Positions 48,401-62,895 of a stretch of 64,000 nucleotides of DNA are shown here, one piece after another. The translations under genes and the position numbers were made by a program. The stretch is taken from assembly GCF_030867145.1 (NCBI RefSeq), contig NC_134420.1, positions 11,180,823 through 11,244,822 on the forward strand. Reading direction: 5' to 3'. The DNA is from Opisthocomus hoazin. Its lineage: Eukaryota; Chordata; Aves; Opisthocomiformes; Opisthocomidae. Position 1 is the stretch's first letter, and each line of letters begins with the position of its first letter. The notes under the pieces were generated by a model, which saw only the letters and a program-made list of their open reading frames with translations, was not told the DNA's origin and did no database searches.

Positions 48401-51400
48401 TACTTTGAACTGTGTTTCTTAGTTGGGATGTAGTGTCACTGTGCTTGCATTCTCAGTAAATCTTACTTGTAAGTTAGTTTTTTTTGTTGCTGCTTTTGTG
48501 CTTTGACTAGAGGCAGTGAACAGTAGACTGTCACCCCTTACAGAAGTCTAAATAATCTGAATCTTGGAGTTTCTCTGCTGCAACTAATGCAGGTTTTGTC
48601 CTAGCTGGTTATTTGTCTATTGGATCTTTCTGATTATCCTGGTTCACCTTTACAGTGTACTTCACTGATGGAGCAGGTTAGAGCAGATGAGCTCCTGAAA
48701 CGTGTCCTACTTTAGGAAATGCTTCTAATCAAGGCTTAAAGTTGAATAGCTGCCTGAAGTATGATGTGTTAGTTACCTGAATGTTGTCTTCTGTACTGAC
48801 AGCTGGAGCAGTCAGTTCTTTGTTCAACCTGATGAGCTGGTGACCAGAAGATGACACGTTCTACCTCTGCCTCAAAACTTCAGGCTGTTTTAATCATCTT
48901 TTTTTACTACGACACCCAGAGCTTTGCAGCCATACAAGTATTCTCAATAAATACAGTGTAGCTGGCCGGCTTGAAACCTATTGATATTGGTTGAGATTAG
49001 CTTTACTTCTTTACTGAAAGATAACATGCATGCACACCCCCTAGTATCTTGAACAGTCCAAGTCCTGCATCTCACAAAAGTGTATGTCCACTTCTGACCA
49101 GCATCTGATGTTGTCTAAATCTTGCTTCATCTGCTGTGCATCTTTGTATTTTGTCGTGGCACAGAACTGAATATGCTTTAAGTATTATTTAACATAATCT
49201 GTCTACAGCTATCACAAGTTAGTGTATGATATATCCTTTCATGAGCTCTTCAAGTAGTGGTGTGAACACATTAATTACTGTATTTTGCAATGCCTGGGGT
49301 GGCTCCACCACATGGACTATTAGCTTCCCAAACCCACTAGGTGTCTGTCTTTACAGTTCCCTTGTATTTCAGTAGTCTACAACTTTAATAAATTAGTGAT
49401 GATTCTGGCTTCAGGTTGGTGTTAGCAAATCTGAAATATTCTAGCTATCTGTGTTGAAAGCTTTGAAAATTAAAGTCTGCTTCCTGGTTTCCTATTGTAC
49501 GCGATTATTCCCTGTCTGAATTTTCTGGAGCACTAGTTTTCAAAAATCGGATAAGAAATCATTCTTTACACCTGGAGAATTGTTTATTAGCTAATTAGAA
49601 TGGCAATCAGTTTTGCGATTATGACAGAGATTTGATCTACAGAGGATATTTGGATTTTATTTTTCCTTCATTTCATGTGCTCCCAGTGCCTTTTTGTCTT
49701 TACCAGCATTTCAGATGCAGTTCCTTGATTTCATAGGAGGCATTAAATACTATTTGGGACCATATACCCTTGCACTTTTTTGTTTTATGTGCAAGGCCAG
49801 AATGTTCTGTGAAGAACACTTTCTTTATTGTCCACAGTGTGAATTCATAAAAAGAAAAAAAATTAACTGCACTTGAAACATACTCTTTTCTATTGCAGAA
49901 AAAAGTGGTTTTGCAGAACTGTTTAAAAATTAGTCAGGAAGAGGTTTTTCGTCATTTACAGAATTCATACAGCATCTGCTAATTGAAAGTGTCTATTTTC
50001 GGTAGAGAAAAGCATCAAAAAATATTCCTTATTTAGGGTCTTAAAGGTTTGTTAAAACCTGAAATAAAACTGATGGATGCATTCATTTATAATCCACACA
50101 AGTGCTACCAACAATGGTCAATAATAATAATAAAAAAAATGGCTGTTGCAGCAAATTATTTCTTAGAGAAGTGTTATTTGTTAAGGTCCTGCTGAAGGGA
50201 GGATGGAGGGGTGAGTGTTTCGTGTTTACAAGTTCATAGAGTGACGTGCTTGGAACTGTATTAGAAGTTTCACAAGATGTGGCTTTGGACACTTTGTCGT
50301 CTCTTCATAACTGTGCTCTATTTCTGACTTGTGTGCCTGTCTGGTACTTCATCAATGACACTGCTGGCATTCCTCGTTTGCTTTAACCTGGGAAAAGGGA
50401 ATACTGTTGTTGTTCATGAGGAGCAGTCCTGATTGTTTCTGTCCTTCTGTGTCATCTATTGTTTGTGATGCCTTAAAGCATTTAGCTGCATAGCAAAGCA
50501 GATTGAGGAACTTACCCTACTTAAAACAATCTTTTTCTATGAAGTGAATGTGAACCTGTTGAATGTATCACTTTCATTAAATGAAAGATGGGGAGAAGGC
50601 ACAGAGTGTGCGACAATTGAAGAAAGTTACTTTGAATTGTCCTTTCAGCTGCAGTTCTCGTAAAACCAGCTGCTTTTACGTGTCTTTCCGGTGTGAAAGC
50701 TAAATTCAAATACTGATGTTCTACTTGAGTGGAATGAATAAGAACTAGCTGCTAGATGACAACCTGTTTCTGATAATGTACCTGCTTTGGCCCATGCGTG
50801 AGAGGCTGAGGTGTTCATAAGTCTTTTAGATGGTTTTAAAGGGAAGAGAGAATTTGTGGAAGCAAACAAAAACTTGGGAAGAAACATATGGTGCTAAGTG
50901 AGCCCGTCACTGTGGTGCTTCAGCGAATACGGGAGTCGAAGCAGGACCCTATGGTAGTCAGTAGCTGGGAGTGATTGCAGAACGGGAGCTGTGGTGTTCC
51001 TCTGGGGGATTGGTAGTCTTCACTTTTTGTTCTAAACCTTGTTGTTGCCACAAGGAGTAAGACTTGCTGTGTGTCTTGCTGGAGTGACTCTAATGAACAC
51101 AATTTGTTTCAATTCAGGATAAAAGGTGTCTTTATTTTTGTGTTGCTTGCATATGAAAATTGTACACCATATTGCACCTAAGTTCTGAATGACTGCTGCT
51201 GAAGTAACTTATGACTGCAATTATGAACGAGCCTTCCTTCGGCTTGTCTCCTTAATAATACTTTCTCTGTTCTGAAATAGGTTGTGGGTTTCTCCTTGTT
51301 AAGCATCTAAACACACCTGATAAATGTGTATAAATGCTATAAGCTTCTAAATTTGTGTAGTATCATCACACAATGACCATGCTTTGATAACCTGAATTTC

Positions 51401-52835
51401 CAGGTAATACACAATGAAATACTTATTGGGACTTTTTGCTTTTTTTGCATGAGAAAGTTGAGTATTTCCTGTAATTTTAAATAAAATGTTTTTTCCTTTC
51501 CTGACTCTATATGGACATCTGACCATGCTAGTCTGCCAGTCAAAGTGTGTTTAATTATAGAAACGGGAACAGGAAAAAAATCAAGGCCTGTGGTGGAGAT
51601 TGTATACTTGGTGTAAAATCTGTTTCCTTTGTTAGAACTCAACATGAAGGAAAAACTCATATGCAACCAACATTTTAAAGAAGCTTGTCCGCTACCAGTC
51701 CCCTGTAATAACAAATATTTGGTCCAAATTTGGCTCAGAGAATGTAGACTTGTCAGAAGAGCTTTTGTATTTTCCATGACTAGAGGGACTTTTTATTTGA
51801 GAAGCTACCTTGTTTTAAAGAAGTCTCAATTCCTTTGGCACTTGCTTCCAAAATAGATAAGTTTCATTGAATGTAATAGAAAAATAATAAGGGTGTGGGA
51901 GAGGGAGGGAGATACCGTGTTTCTAACAGTTTAAAATTTTAGAGAAACATAGTAGGCTTATCTTTCCATTACTTAGTAAGCTTATCTATCTGTAATTCGA
52001 TTTTTTTTTCCAGATGCTGTGCAATCATCAGCTGTTCACTTGTGGCTACTTTTTGATTTTTGTAACCAGGTCATTCTGAACTATACAACTGTCTTGACAC
52101 AGGTGTCACTTATAGGTATGACTTCAACACCAGTCATTTAAGATTGGCTATCTTTATTGACAGTCACAAGGCTATTTTATCTATAAATGGATTTTAGTGG
52201 GAGTTGAACATAATATTGGATCCCAGTCAGGGAAGAGTAGGCTTATAATGTCTATTTTTCTATTAAATTTCTGTGACTTTTCTGCAAAAGTCAATGAAAC
52301 TGGACTATAATGAGTGTTTCTAAGCATTGCTGTTGATTCCATTTTGGAGCGAGGACTCGGGTATAACTGTTAATCTTAATTCTGTTTTCCTCTTGAACAG
52401 CCATTCAAGTTGTAGACCTGCTGGTGTCTCTTCTACAGTTGGGATCTTTCTTTGGATTAACTTTATACGTTTGAAAGAAAATTATGATGTGTTTGCCTTG
52501 TGTGTTATAACCAGTGACTTTTCTGCTTGGACACAGTGACATTAATTGTGGCAAAACTGAAGTTATCTGCCAATGCTTATAGAACTCCATTTCTTATACC
52601 AAAATAATCTTTTTAGTGCAGGTATCAGCAAAATATATAGAAGATTGTTGTAATGCAATTTAGAAGTTGTGCTTCAGTATATACTATTTTATGTAATCTT
52701 TGTTCAAACAAAACAAAACCTAACAACACTAAATTCTGCATGTCTTTTTTTTTTTTTTTTTGCTGTGTGGCATTATTTGAAGGTAAACACTGCTCTCTTA
52801 ATGTAGGTTGTGAGTGCTGCATGTGTACTTTTCAG
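45460..52835 (+). other. BTBD10: BTBD10 intron 1
   Basis: 7.4 kb from the exon 1 donor to the acceptor before the first coding exon. The first 400 bp belong to the CpG island. The rest is AT-rich unique sequence with an (AAT)n-like stretch at 50119-50139 and a T17 run at 52745-52761 close to the acceptor. No other gene or transposon recognised. Confidence 0.6.
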
Positions 52836-52966
<131 letters not shown>

Positions 52967-55900
52967 TAGGTGCTATGTACCATCTATTGCATCTCAAAAA
53001 TTACAATGAAAGTCCATTCTAAAGGCTACTGTATCTGGTTGTGGCAAGTCCTGTCATAAATTTTGTATTCTTTTAAGAAGGAGTGCTTCTTAATTCTTCT
53101 AAAAGATATTTTCTAACCGAACTGATTTGTCAGCTTCCCTAATCTGTGCTTAGATCTGTTTTGCTGTGTGTGGGATTCTAGTTTTGTTTTTTGGTTTTTT
53201 TTAAATAAATGCCTGGTGTGCGTATCAAGACATGAGTTGAGTGGCTAAATGTATGAATTTTTTTGGGGTGCTTACTAGGAGTTACTTCCTGTTCATCACT
53301 TTTTAGTTATTGGTACTCTTTGTAAAGTAGCATACTTAAAATATGTGCAACTTGTTCATGGCTATAACTAATAGTTGTTTGCATGCAAGTATCACGCTCT
53401 GTAGCGCTGTCTTTGTAAAGCTGTGTATCAGATCTTGCTTTCACCTGCATCCCTCACTGTAAGAGTGTTTTTTTTTAAATGCTTCTTGATTTGAAGACAT
53501 TATGAAGTTAATTAGTGTTTTTCCAGTGTATAGTGTTCAAAGACGAACGAAGTAAAGCAGTTAGTCACCTAGCAAATGTATGTGAAGAAGCGTGTTGCTG
53601 GAAATATATATAAGCATCCAAATAAGTGTGTATCTTCCAAGTACTTTGCCCTTTTAGAAGTGCTAAATATAACTAAAACATCTCTGTTAGCTAGCTAAAA
53701 TTGTTAGTGATTTAAGCTTTCCCACTTGCAAGATGATATGAAAAGAGCCGAGAAGCACATTCAATAACAGCAATTTAATTCACACTTTTAGTGCGTAGAT
53801 TGAGGTAAACTGGACTCAAGTGTTGCCCAAAGTATTTTGTGGGCAATTAATATTGTGGGTTATTTTCCTGTCGTTAAATCTTGGATAATTGTGAGACGTT
53901 CAAGAGGGCAGGAAAAAAGAATGCACCAATAATTAAAAGGCTCACAGGAGGACCCATGTAATTATAGGCCTGTCTGTGATGTGAATAATGGAATGGTTAA
54001 CGCAGAACCGAAGAGGGTGTCTGGTGCTGCTGGTCAGTGTAGGCTTATAGAATATAACTTTGTACAGTTGATGTTTTTATTAAGATGATTGTGTCTGGAA
54101 AGTGTTTGATGTGTGCTTCTTATTTAGGATCAAAATGTGGCACAGTATCAGCAAACAAACAATATAGCCATAATGGGGCATTGTATGTGAGCTGAGGACT
54201 GTTCGCTGTCAGGTCTCAAAGTGTAACTATAAATGGGTGATTCATTGCCGAGTCCAGTTGATGTAGTTCATCTCTGATCCCGTGCTACCTCCTGTGACTG
54301 GCGTGCTACTTCCCATGACTGGTGATCTGGAATAAAACCTAAAACTGATATTGATGCAGATGACCCATGATGGGGAGTGTTAAATAATGAAAAGGACTTG
54401 TTAATAGCGTGTAATCTGAGTGGTTTGATAAACTGGGCGCATATAACCATGCCTTCTTCATATGGCTAAATACAAATTAAACATTCACGATCAAAGAATG
54501 TGAGCCATTTATTGTGGACTACAGCAACTCATGATCATGAGGATGTAAAGCCCTCATAAAATGCTGAACAGTCAGTGTTTTATGGAAGCTTTTAATGTGT
54601 GATAGGGATATTGTATTCAAGCGAGCATCTGATTTCCTCCCCACCCATAATGTAGACCCATCTTGGACAGCTTTGCGAATGAGAATCCAACTAATAGTCT
54701 GAGGTTGTAATAGAATAAGGGATAAATTAAGGAGAAATGTTTTGTTACCTTGTTCTTTGAGATACTTGATTACTTCAGAGAATCCAATTATTGGAAAATT
54801 GTGTACTTTATTCAAAAGTCTAAACAAAATAATTGGATTTTGGGTGGCTAAATATAGATGTATTACTATCATGTCTGACTTAATTGACATTTTTTTCTCT
54901 GGACAAGTGCAAGTCTGTGTGAAAAATCCAGTGTGAGGGGAAAAATGCTTTTGGAGACATAAGTGTTAATGGTATAACTGCTTTGTTAAAAGGTTGGAGT
55001 ACTGCAGTCTTTGTCATGCACTTTCAAAATACCTTGTTGTTGTAAGGAAAAAATGCTTCAGGTTTGATAAGAGTAATGGTGAAACAGGAACTTTTATAAT
55101 AAATCTCAACAAGGGAGTAATATTTAAGATAGATGCTTAGCTTGTCACTTCTTGTGCTTTGGAGTGTTTAATCCTCCAGCCTTACCATTCTTAAAATAGC
55201 TTAGATAATTTTCTAGACTCATAGAAAACATAATCTAGGACTGTGAGCCGTCCTTCTGTGCGTAAGGCTTATGTGGCAGCAAGGATTGCCATGGGACTTG
55301 GCTCCCTTCACTATGCTGTCTGCTTGAGGCAAAGGATGTGGCAAAACTGTCTAAGGGTGTGTACATATTAAACAGTTGTGCAGGTTAGCATTGTATATTT
55401 TTCTTTCTAGTTTGGCAAGTGTCCAATTTTTGAAACCTCTGACAAGTTGTACTGTTTTCTCTCCTCCTTTCTCTTACGTTTTCTGGGATGGGCAATGTAA
55501 CAGAAAACTCAGAAGACAGAGATGATACATAGAAGGGATATAATGCAAATGATCCCTGGTAGAAATCTAAAGAGCTTGACAGGATGAAATTACATGGTGT
55601 TAAAGCTTACTGTAATGATACAAACAGTCTTGTCCGTTCAAGCTATTACAAAAGTCTTTGAGATGCTTTTTATTTAAGTACCCAAATAAGATGGAAGAAA
55701 ACTTTCAGGAACCATATGTTGACTAAATGGTGGCTAAGGTTTGAGTAAATGGTCTCTGAATTCATATTTTCATTATTAGCTGTTGCTGTTCTGTATTTTC
55801 TATTGAATTTTTCATTGGTTATTAGCTTCCCACATGTAATTTCTGTAGTGCTGTATTTTTTGTTGTTGTTGGAAGATTTTAATTCTAATTCTGTTGTACT

Positions 55901-58900
55901 AAGTGCTTTCTCTGGAGTTGTGGTGAAAAATACGTGACTTAAATTTGCCCTTTCCTCAAGATCTGTTCTGGATTTAATTTTCTAAGTCTGCTTCTGTTTT
56001 AGTCCCATTTCGTAGTTCGTGTTTGTTCATGCTATTTATATAGTATTACCTTCAAAATCCTGCTCGCTCTACTGGGTTAGTGAACAAAATGTGGCTGTGT
56101 TGTGATTCTGTTCTCATGACTCTTGAACCTCTTCAATCTTTGAAAAATCTTCAACTTCTTTGAAAAATTTTCCATAGATGACAATTTATTATGCAGATGC
56201 TGAATACTGAGAATTTTTTCCCCTAATATTATTTTTGTATGCTGAGAGGGTGCATTCATGGATTGTAAATGGAAGTGCTGCTTGCCTCAGCATTTTGTAA
56301 GTACATGAAGCGTCCCCATAAGGGTCCTTTTCTCATCTCTGGAATGATATCAGAGTGTACAGTCTGTTTTCCACTGCAGGATGAGTTTTACTTCTCTTAC
56401 TGTAAATTGAGTTTCTGCAATTGAATATTTTATAGCGTGGGACAGGCTTACACGATGTATGACATGAAAATAATTAGGCCTGCTTTCACCATGGCTCAGG
56501 TCGTAGTCTGTGAATTACTGTGCATCATCTGTTTTAACTTAACTGCAAACATGCCTGATCTTAATTGCAACCTGGTATTGGCAGATCTAGATCTCTTCAT
56601 CTAGATTTCATTGGCACCAGGATGTAAAGCCCTCAGAAGAAACTGAGATGGGCTGGGAAGAGAATGTTCTTGGAATGTAGAAATGGGCTGCACTCAGTGA
56701 TGGCTTTTAAAAACATCAGTCTACGAATCTTTTGTAAAGTATCTAAGCTATAGTGAATGGTCTTAAACAGTTTTGCTGTTTGTTTTTTTTCCCTTCCTTT
56801 TTGACATCCTGCATTTCTGAAACAGCAGCTTGTGAACACTGAGAAGGAAAAATTAGTGACTTTCTGTGCAAAAACACGCACTAAATCCTCTTGAACTTCT
56901 CCAGCACACAAATGACCTTTTCCAAATATAATCAGATATTATTTGTAGTGGACTTCGGCATCACGCAAAACTTGGTTAGACCCTGACTTTTAACTAAGAC
57001 ACAAAACACTTTAGAGGTGAAGTGATTATGTTTAGGATTATTATGCCCTAGAATTTTTATGGACAACTCTTTTCTGCATTGCTATCTGCTACTTTCTGTT
57101 CTGGGAGTAGAAACTATAATGGCTAGATACAGGTTCAGTAAGTGTTTGGATGCAGTTCTTTTGAATTTGAGCTTCTGAAGCTGGTTTTTAATAGATGGAG
57201 GTACTTTCCAGTTCCAAGGAGGAGAATATGCTTCTGAGTTTCTTAAACTTTGATTTTTGTGCAGCATTCTATTTTGAAAATGGAGTAGGAATTGGTATGT
57301 AAATAAATGCAATGAGTATTCTTTCATGGAGGTTGTGTATTTGGGTAGCTTGACGTAAGTCTTAAGGTGTGAAATTATATCTACCTAAAGGTTAATTCCT
57401 TGCTGCTTGAAAAATCTTTTTGGCAGCTGAACACTCATGGGATTTTTTTTGTTTGTTTTTTTCCTTCCTGAAATGGAACTGAATTACTAAGAAATATATT
57501 ATTCATGGTTGAGAGACCCCACTGAAGACCAAAATTATGTTTATATTTAAGAATTTTGGAGCAGGGAAGTGTTCAGAGTTGCTGTGTTTGAGTTGAGGGA
57601 AGATCCTGTAGAATTCCCCAAATTAAGCAGAGAGGAGGGCTTCCTTACTGGAGGTTAAGCCGCAAGTTAAGCGTGACTGTTGGACCTGCCTCTATGTATT
57701 TTGATGGATGCCTGTCCTGGCCTGAGGGGTAGTTTTGTGGGAATAAGGAGTTAATCCTCCATGGCATGTTCTTTCTTCCTGAAATAAGGGTAAAAGGGAG
57801 CAAAACATTCTAATTCTGCTGTGGACAAAAGACTCCATATAGGGAGCCAGTGCTGAAAGAACCTGGGTGCAGTTGCGCATTTTCTTGCTGCTGGGGGACT
57901 GTTCATTGGAGGCAAAAGAACACTTGAGAAAGAAGGTTCTTCCAGCATACGTTCCATACAGTTTACTATAGCCATGTCTTCCATGGTTTATTTTGAAGGG
58001 AGGAATGTGCTTACGAGACTGTCATGGTCATTCTGCCCCTGGGGCATGGGGAGGGTGGTTGTGTGAACCCTCGCAAGACCCTGAAAACAGGAGAGAATTC
58101 ACTAGCTCATGTAATTGAAGTTGTGTGAGCAGAAATTTTTCCATCCATGTCTAGAGCTGACTGTTCAGTCTAGAATGCCAATGCTCTCCTGCCTTTCTAA
58201 TCACAAGTCTCTTGTTTTTTGTACTGACTTCTTTATAACAGCAGTCTTTTGCTGAACAATACCCCTTATTCCTTCAGCTTTCATCATATTTCAATTTCCA
58301 CTGTAATACTTATGGCATCTTGAATTTTTTTTTGTTGTAAGACTTGCTTTCAAACTATTCCTCCAGTGTATAGTGGCTCCTTAAAACAGCCTACAGACAT
58401 TCTAAACAGAATCATTTAAAAAAAGCTGTAGCATAATGCTTACTTATCCTCCCCCAAAGGAAGAACCTTTAGAAAATTTTGTCCTGACACGTGTATTAAT
58501 TTGCCTTGTTGCTTTTGGTGCTCAGTGGGCTTGACTTGTTGTCAAGCATTTGATGACCTATTGATGTGAAGAGGCAGTACATCAGGACTTGGTGAACTGA
58601 TTTCTCATCAGTAAACATAGTGATTAGTATAATTATATACTAATATTTAGATTGTTGTGAAGTGCAGTATATTTTTCATGGCTTAGACTTGCTGGAAAAG
58701 CGATGTTTGTAGTTAAAAAATGGAGTGTGTGCTGTCTTGTTCTCAAAAGGCTGTTGTTGTACCTGCTCATGAACTCAGTGAAAGGTGAATTCATTTTAAA
58801 TATTAATCCAGGCAGACTTTACAGGAACAGATTAACCATCCCCTGAAACTTGCATGGATTTGTATATATTGAATGATCACGAACACAGATGAGAGATGTG

Positions 58901-58929
58901 ACAAGAGAAAGTTAACAATAACCTTTTCA

Positions 58930-59170
58930 GATGTGGTGCTTGCGTGCTGAAACCCGACAAGCTGGCAGGACTAGAAATAGCTTCGCAGATGGTACTTGGC
59001 ACGGTACCGAGCAGCTCTCCTCTCGCACGCTCCCCACCCTGCCTGTCAATCGCGGTACCCAATGGCTGCTTAGAGATGGGGAAACAGCAAGTATGAATTC
59101 AGCTCACAGGAGGCTGCGAGGTCAGACGTCAGTATTGCACTACGCATGGCTGAGTCAGTGACTGTGAGGA
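58930..59170. promoter_or_regulatory. Candidate regulatory element in BTBD10 intron 2
   Basis: A 240-bp patch with more C+G and more CpG than the intron around it. It holds a CCAAT motif (about 59057-59062), a CRE-like AGACGTCA (59124-59131), and an AP-1 site TGAGTCA (59151-59157) within a MARE-like context (GGCTGAGTCAGTG). It is open for 76 codons on the + strand, but no protein family is recognised. Confidence 0.3.
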
Positions 59171-61370
59171 ATTGAATTAATATCTAGAGGGGTTTGCGTC
59201 TTTGAACACTTAATGGACTGGATAGCTACGATCTCTTATCCTTGAGGGGAAGATGATGGAGGAAAAAGTAAGGCTCGCTGATGGCGCACTGAACTACTGA
59301 AGAAATGATGAAAATATCAAATATGCTGAACTTAACAAGTAATGCCCAAGGATGCTGATCTGGCTTTCAAAGCTGCCTTCTTGGAAGGAACAGAATTCCT
59401 TTGTGCTCTGATTTCAAAATTATTTCCATGCTTTTGTGTTTCCTCCCTGATAGATACAAGAGGAAGGTGCGTATCTGTTAACAGGAATAATCTGTGGGCA
59501 TTATTCAGGAGAAGAATGAGGAAAAGTACTGTCCTTTGTGTGCACTGGTCAATTGAAATGTCTGCTGACAAAGAACAGACTTCAGGGGGAGGAAGAGGGG
59601 CATAAGCGTTGTCATTGTGTAAGTCCTAGCAATATGAGCAGAACAGAATTCTTTTCTTCTAAAGCCTTATAGCATTGTATCTGTAACTCAGTGTATAGAT
59701 ACAGCTCTATATCCCTATTCTACAAGTGTTGATTATGTGAATCATCCTAGGAAGGGATTGGATCTAAGCTTATATTTTAACAAGAGTTAGATAATACAAG
59801 TTTTAGAAGATAAAGGGAGAAAAAGGGGGTAAAAATCTTGTTTAATATTCCACTGCTGTGTCCTTTTCATTTAGATAAGGTTTTAGGGTGGTTTTGGGGG
59901 TAATAAGTATGTTGGTTTAGCACCATAATTCTGTGTAGGCAAGAGCCTGTGTGACAAAACAAGTATGTTTATTGGCAGTATTCAGAAGGATGCAGGTGAA
60001 GTTTTTATATTGGAATACGTGCTAATTGTTTTGGCAGTAAAATCAATTCAGTTTAATGACTTCTTTTAATCATTAGTAATATATTCAGAGCAATATGTTG
60101 TTATGTATAAAGACAAACTGAAGCTCTCCTTCCACAGATGACTCCAAAGCATCATTAAATTGAAGAGCATTTACATTTTTTAAAAACAGCTCTTCCCTTC
60201 CTGCAGAAATAGGAAACATACCGGTATGACAAGTGTGCCATTTTGATGGTACTCTTTTTCCTCCTTTACATCATATTAAATAGGTTTTCTTAAAGCCTTG
60301 AGCTTACTCGGTTTTCTTTGTGAGGCAGCTGCTTTTAAACAAGATGCCTCTTCCCTTTACAAAGGCAGAGCTTCCTTGATCCCTGACTGAGGGGGGAAAT
60401 AAATTCTGTCACTGACCTGACGTTCTTGGATGGGTGCAGTGCTAGTGTCCCAGTGTTCATGTGGAGCCAGGAAAAACTGTGTGTTGAATTTGTGAAGATT
60501 GTCTAAATATACCAATATTCATAGGTTTGGGTGGGGGTTTTTTCCTCCCCTGGAGGAAACTAATTGATAAAGCAAGACTCTCTTACCTTTCCTTTATAAA
60601 CTTTTGAATACTAGGTGGTCTACTTTTTCCAGCTTTAGTGAATGGGAAAATGAGGGTGTGGATTTAAAATGTTTGTTTTTTTTTCTCTCTTACAGTTTTG
60701 AATTAAATGCAGTACAGAATTAAGCATACAGGAGAAAATTTTGCATATAGGCTGGTGTTTTGCCTCAGTTTTTGGCCATGGCTTCCACAGCACAGTGCGC
60801 AGCTGGTGGTCATCAGCTGGGAAATTAATTGAAAGTTGATGTTGCAAATACTTCTTTTCAGAATGAGATGGAGATCTGAAACTATAATGACTTGGAGGCT
60901 TGAAGTAATGCACTGTGCAAAGCACCATTGACTGGTGTAGGCTGAAATTACAGATTAATATGGTATAGCAGCCAGGTGCCGCAAGAGACCAGTGGCTTCC
61001 TGGCAATTTTAATTATCAGTGGTTCACTGCTGTTTGAGAAGTACTGGTGTTTTATCCGGTCTGTATAGTGCTTCTGGGAACCAGAATACTTCCTAACATT
61101 TTGCCTCCTCTTGCAAATGAGGCAGCTCTGCTCTTGTTGGTCACTTTTCCATCAGTATAGATAGGTAGCTGCGTCAACAGCTGTGGAACCCACTAGAGAA
61201 AGCCACTTTGGCTTGCCTCCATCGCTGGAGACAGGTTTGTAGTTGAAGTCCCATTTTCTGCAAATGTTAGGACTTTATGGACAAAACGTACTGTCAAGTT
61301 TTAGCAGCTTAAGAAATCAGTATTTTAAAACTATGGAGAGAGAGACTGTGAATGTTTTGGTTTTTCTAAT

Positions 61371-61745
61371 GAATCACAGAATCATAGAATGGTTTGGGTC
61401 AGAAGGGACCTTACAGATCATGTAGTTCCCACCCCTCTGCCATGGGCAGGGTCACCTTCCACTAGACCGGGTTGCTCAAAGCCCCATCCAGCCTGGCATT
61501 GAACACTGCCAGGGAGGGGGCAGCCACAGCTTCTCTGGGCAACCTGTGCCAGCACCTCACCACCCTCATGGTAAAGAGTTTCTTCCTCATATCTAATCTA
61601 AATCTGCCCTCTTTCACTTTAAAGCCATCATCCCTTGTCCTGTCACTACAGGCCCTTGTAAAAGTCCCTCTCCAGCTTTCTTGCAGTCTCACTTCAGAAA
61701 CTGGAAGGCTGCTGTAAGGTCTCCCTGGAGCCTCCTCTTCTCCAG
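61371..61745 (-). mobile_element. CR1 LINE fragment, 5'-truncated
   Basis: The CR1 3' terminus (GAATCACAGAATCATAGAATGG) is at the left, then a 3' UTR and the last codons of the RT frame on the - strand (RLPREAV near 61540). About 375 bp, antisense in BTBD10 intron 2. Similar in its 3' UTR to the fragment at 3986-4540. Confidence 0.9.
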
Positions 61746-61844
61746 ATGAAATTAAGTAACCCTAAACAAGTTTTGTGTTGCTGGTATGGACTGAAGGATT
61801 TTTGCATTTCTCTGCAGAAAACAACCTGCTGTTCCCAATGGCTT

Positions 61845-61865
61845 GGGGGGGGGAGGGCGGGGGGG
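61845..61865 (+). repeat. G-rich run, potential G-quadruplex
   Basis: Long G tracts (G9, GGG, G7) separated by single A or C bases. On the transcribed intron RNA they could form a quadruplex. Confidence 0.5.
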
Positions 61866-62599
61866 AGAATGATGTTATTAACAAGTCCTTCTATCAAACT
61901 TTTTGGTAGTTCTGATGTATTTGGGTTTTTTTGAACGCTTGCAACTTCATCTAAAGCCTCTTCACAGGAAACTAAAAGACACAGGGCTTCTTTCATATGT
62001 ACTGGCCACAGATGTAGCTCCTTTTTCAGACTGATAGAGTAGCTTAGTGACACAGTTTTCCTAGTCAAATATTGCAGGCTAAAGCCAGTGACTGTCTCTT
62101 CTGACACGCTAGGTTCCACCTCTTTATTTTCTCTTTGTTCAGATTTAAACTCATTTTAGTTGTCTTGTTTATTGTAGAGCAAAGGTGTATTGCAGTGGTA
62201 GTATTTATGAGTACGCATGCTGTTGAACAAATGGAACTTCAGATTTTGGCAGATATATATCCAGTGGATCAAATAAATATTGGTTTTTTTTTTACTGTGA
62301 CTCAACAGTGATTGAAGATTGACATTTTAAGTGGCTGTTATTAAGATGGGTGAAGATTCGTGATTCAGATGGTGCTGTCTCAAGCCAAACTGCTTGAATT
62401 CTCAGAAATCTTGCAGTTAGGGCTTGCATCTTGCATCTTCTGGCTGTGCCAATCTCACAGTTAGCATTAATCTGTACGTTAAAGGGAGGAAAGTATGACG
62501 TAAAAGCAGGGCAGATGAATGGGTGGCCAGCTGCAATTTGAACAGCCCTTTGAAATTATTTGCTAATCTGTCTGTTTCGGAAACAATTCGTTTTATATT

Positions 62600-62895
62600 T
62601 AGGGATGCTGTTCTCCCGCTGGCGGCCTCTGCCCCTTCGTAGCGCGGTGTGCTGAGCTGGTGGTGCGCGCGTCGGTGCTCCGAAGGGCTGGCTGGCGGCA
62701 GCAGGCAGGTGAAACTGCACGCCCTGCCCCTCTCCTCCCCGCCTCGCTGTCTGCACGTACCAACGCAGAAGTAGCCCCAGTTCCGATACTGGGAAGGTAT
62801 TGCTGGAACAGTCGTGCCCAGTGTGTTCGGTCCTTAATTCCGACGTGACTAAGGAGGAAGTATGATGCCAGCTGAGTCAATGTTACTTCCTGTAG
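62600..62895. promoter_or_regulatory. CpG-enriched candidate regulatory patch in BTBD10 intron 2
   Basis: About 300 bp with clustered CpGs (for example GTGCGCGCGTCGG near 62662-62675) in an otherwise CpG-poor intron. At its right end lie ACGTGAC (62843-62849), AP-1 TGAGTCA (62873-62879) and an ETS-type ACTTCCTG (62885-62892) six bases on. It could be an enhancer or a minor alternative promoter. Confidence 0.35.

Noticed and set aside
62660-62848. Possible extra BTBD10 exon with a GTGAAA donor near 62709
   Set aside because: No matching acceptor and no similarity to known BTBD10 protein sequence.
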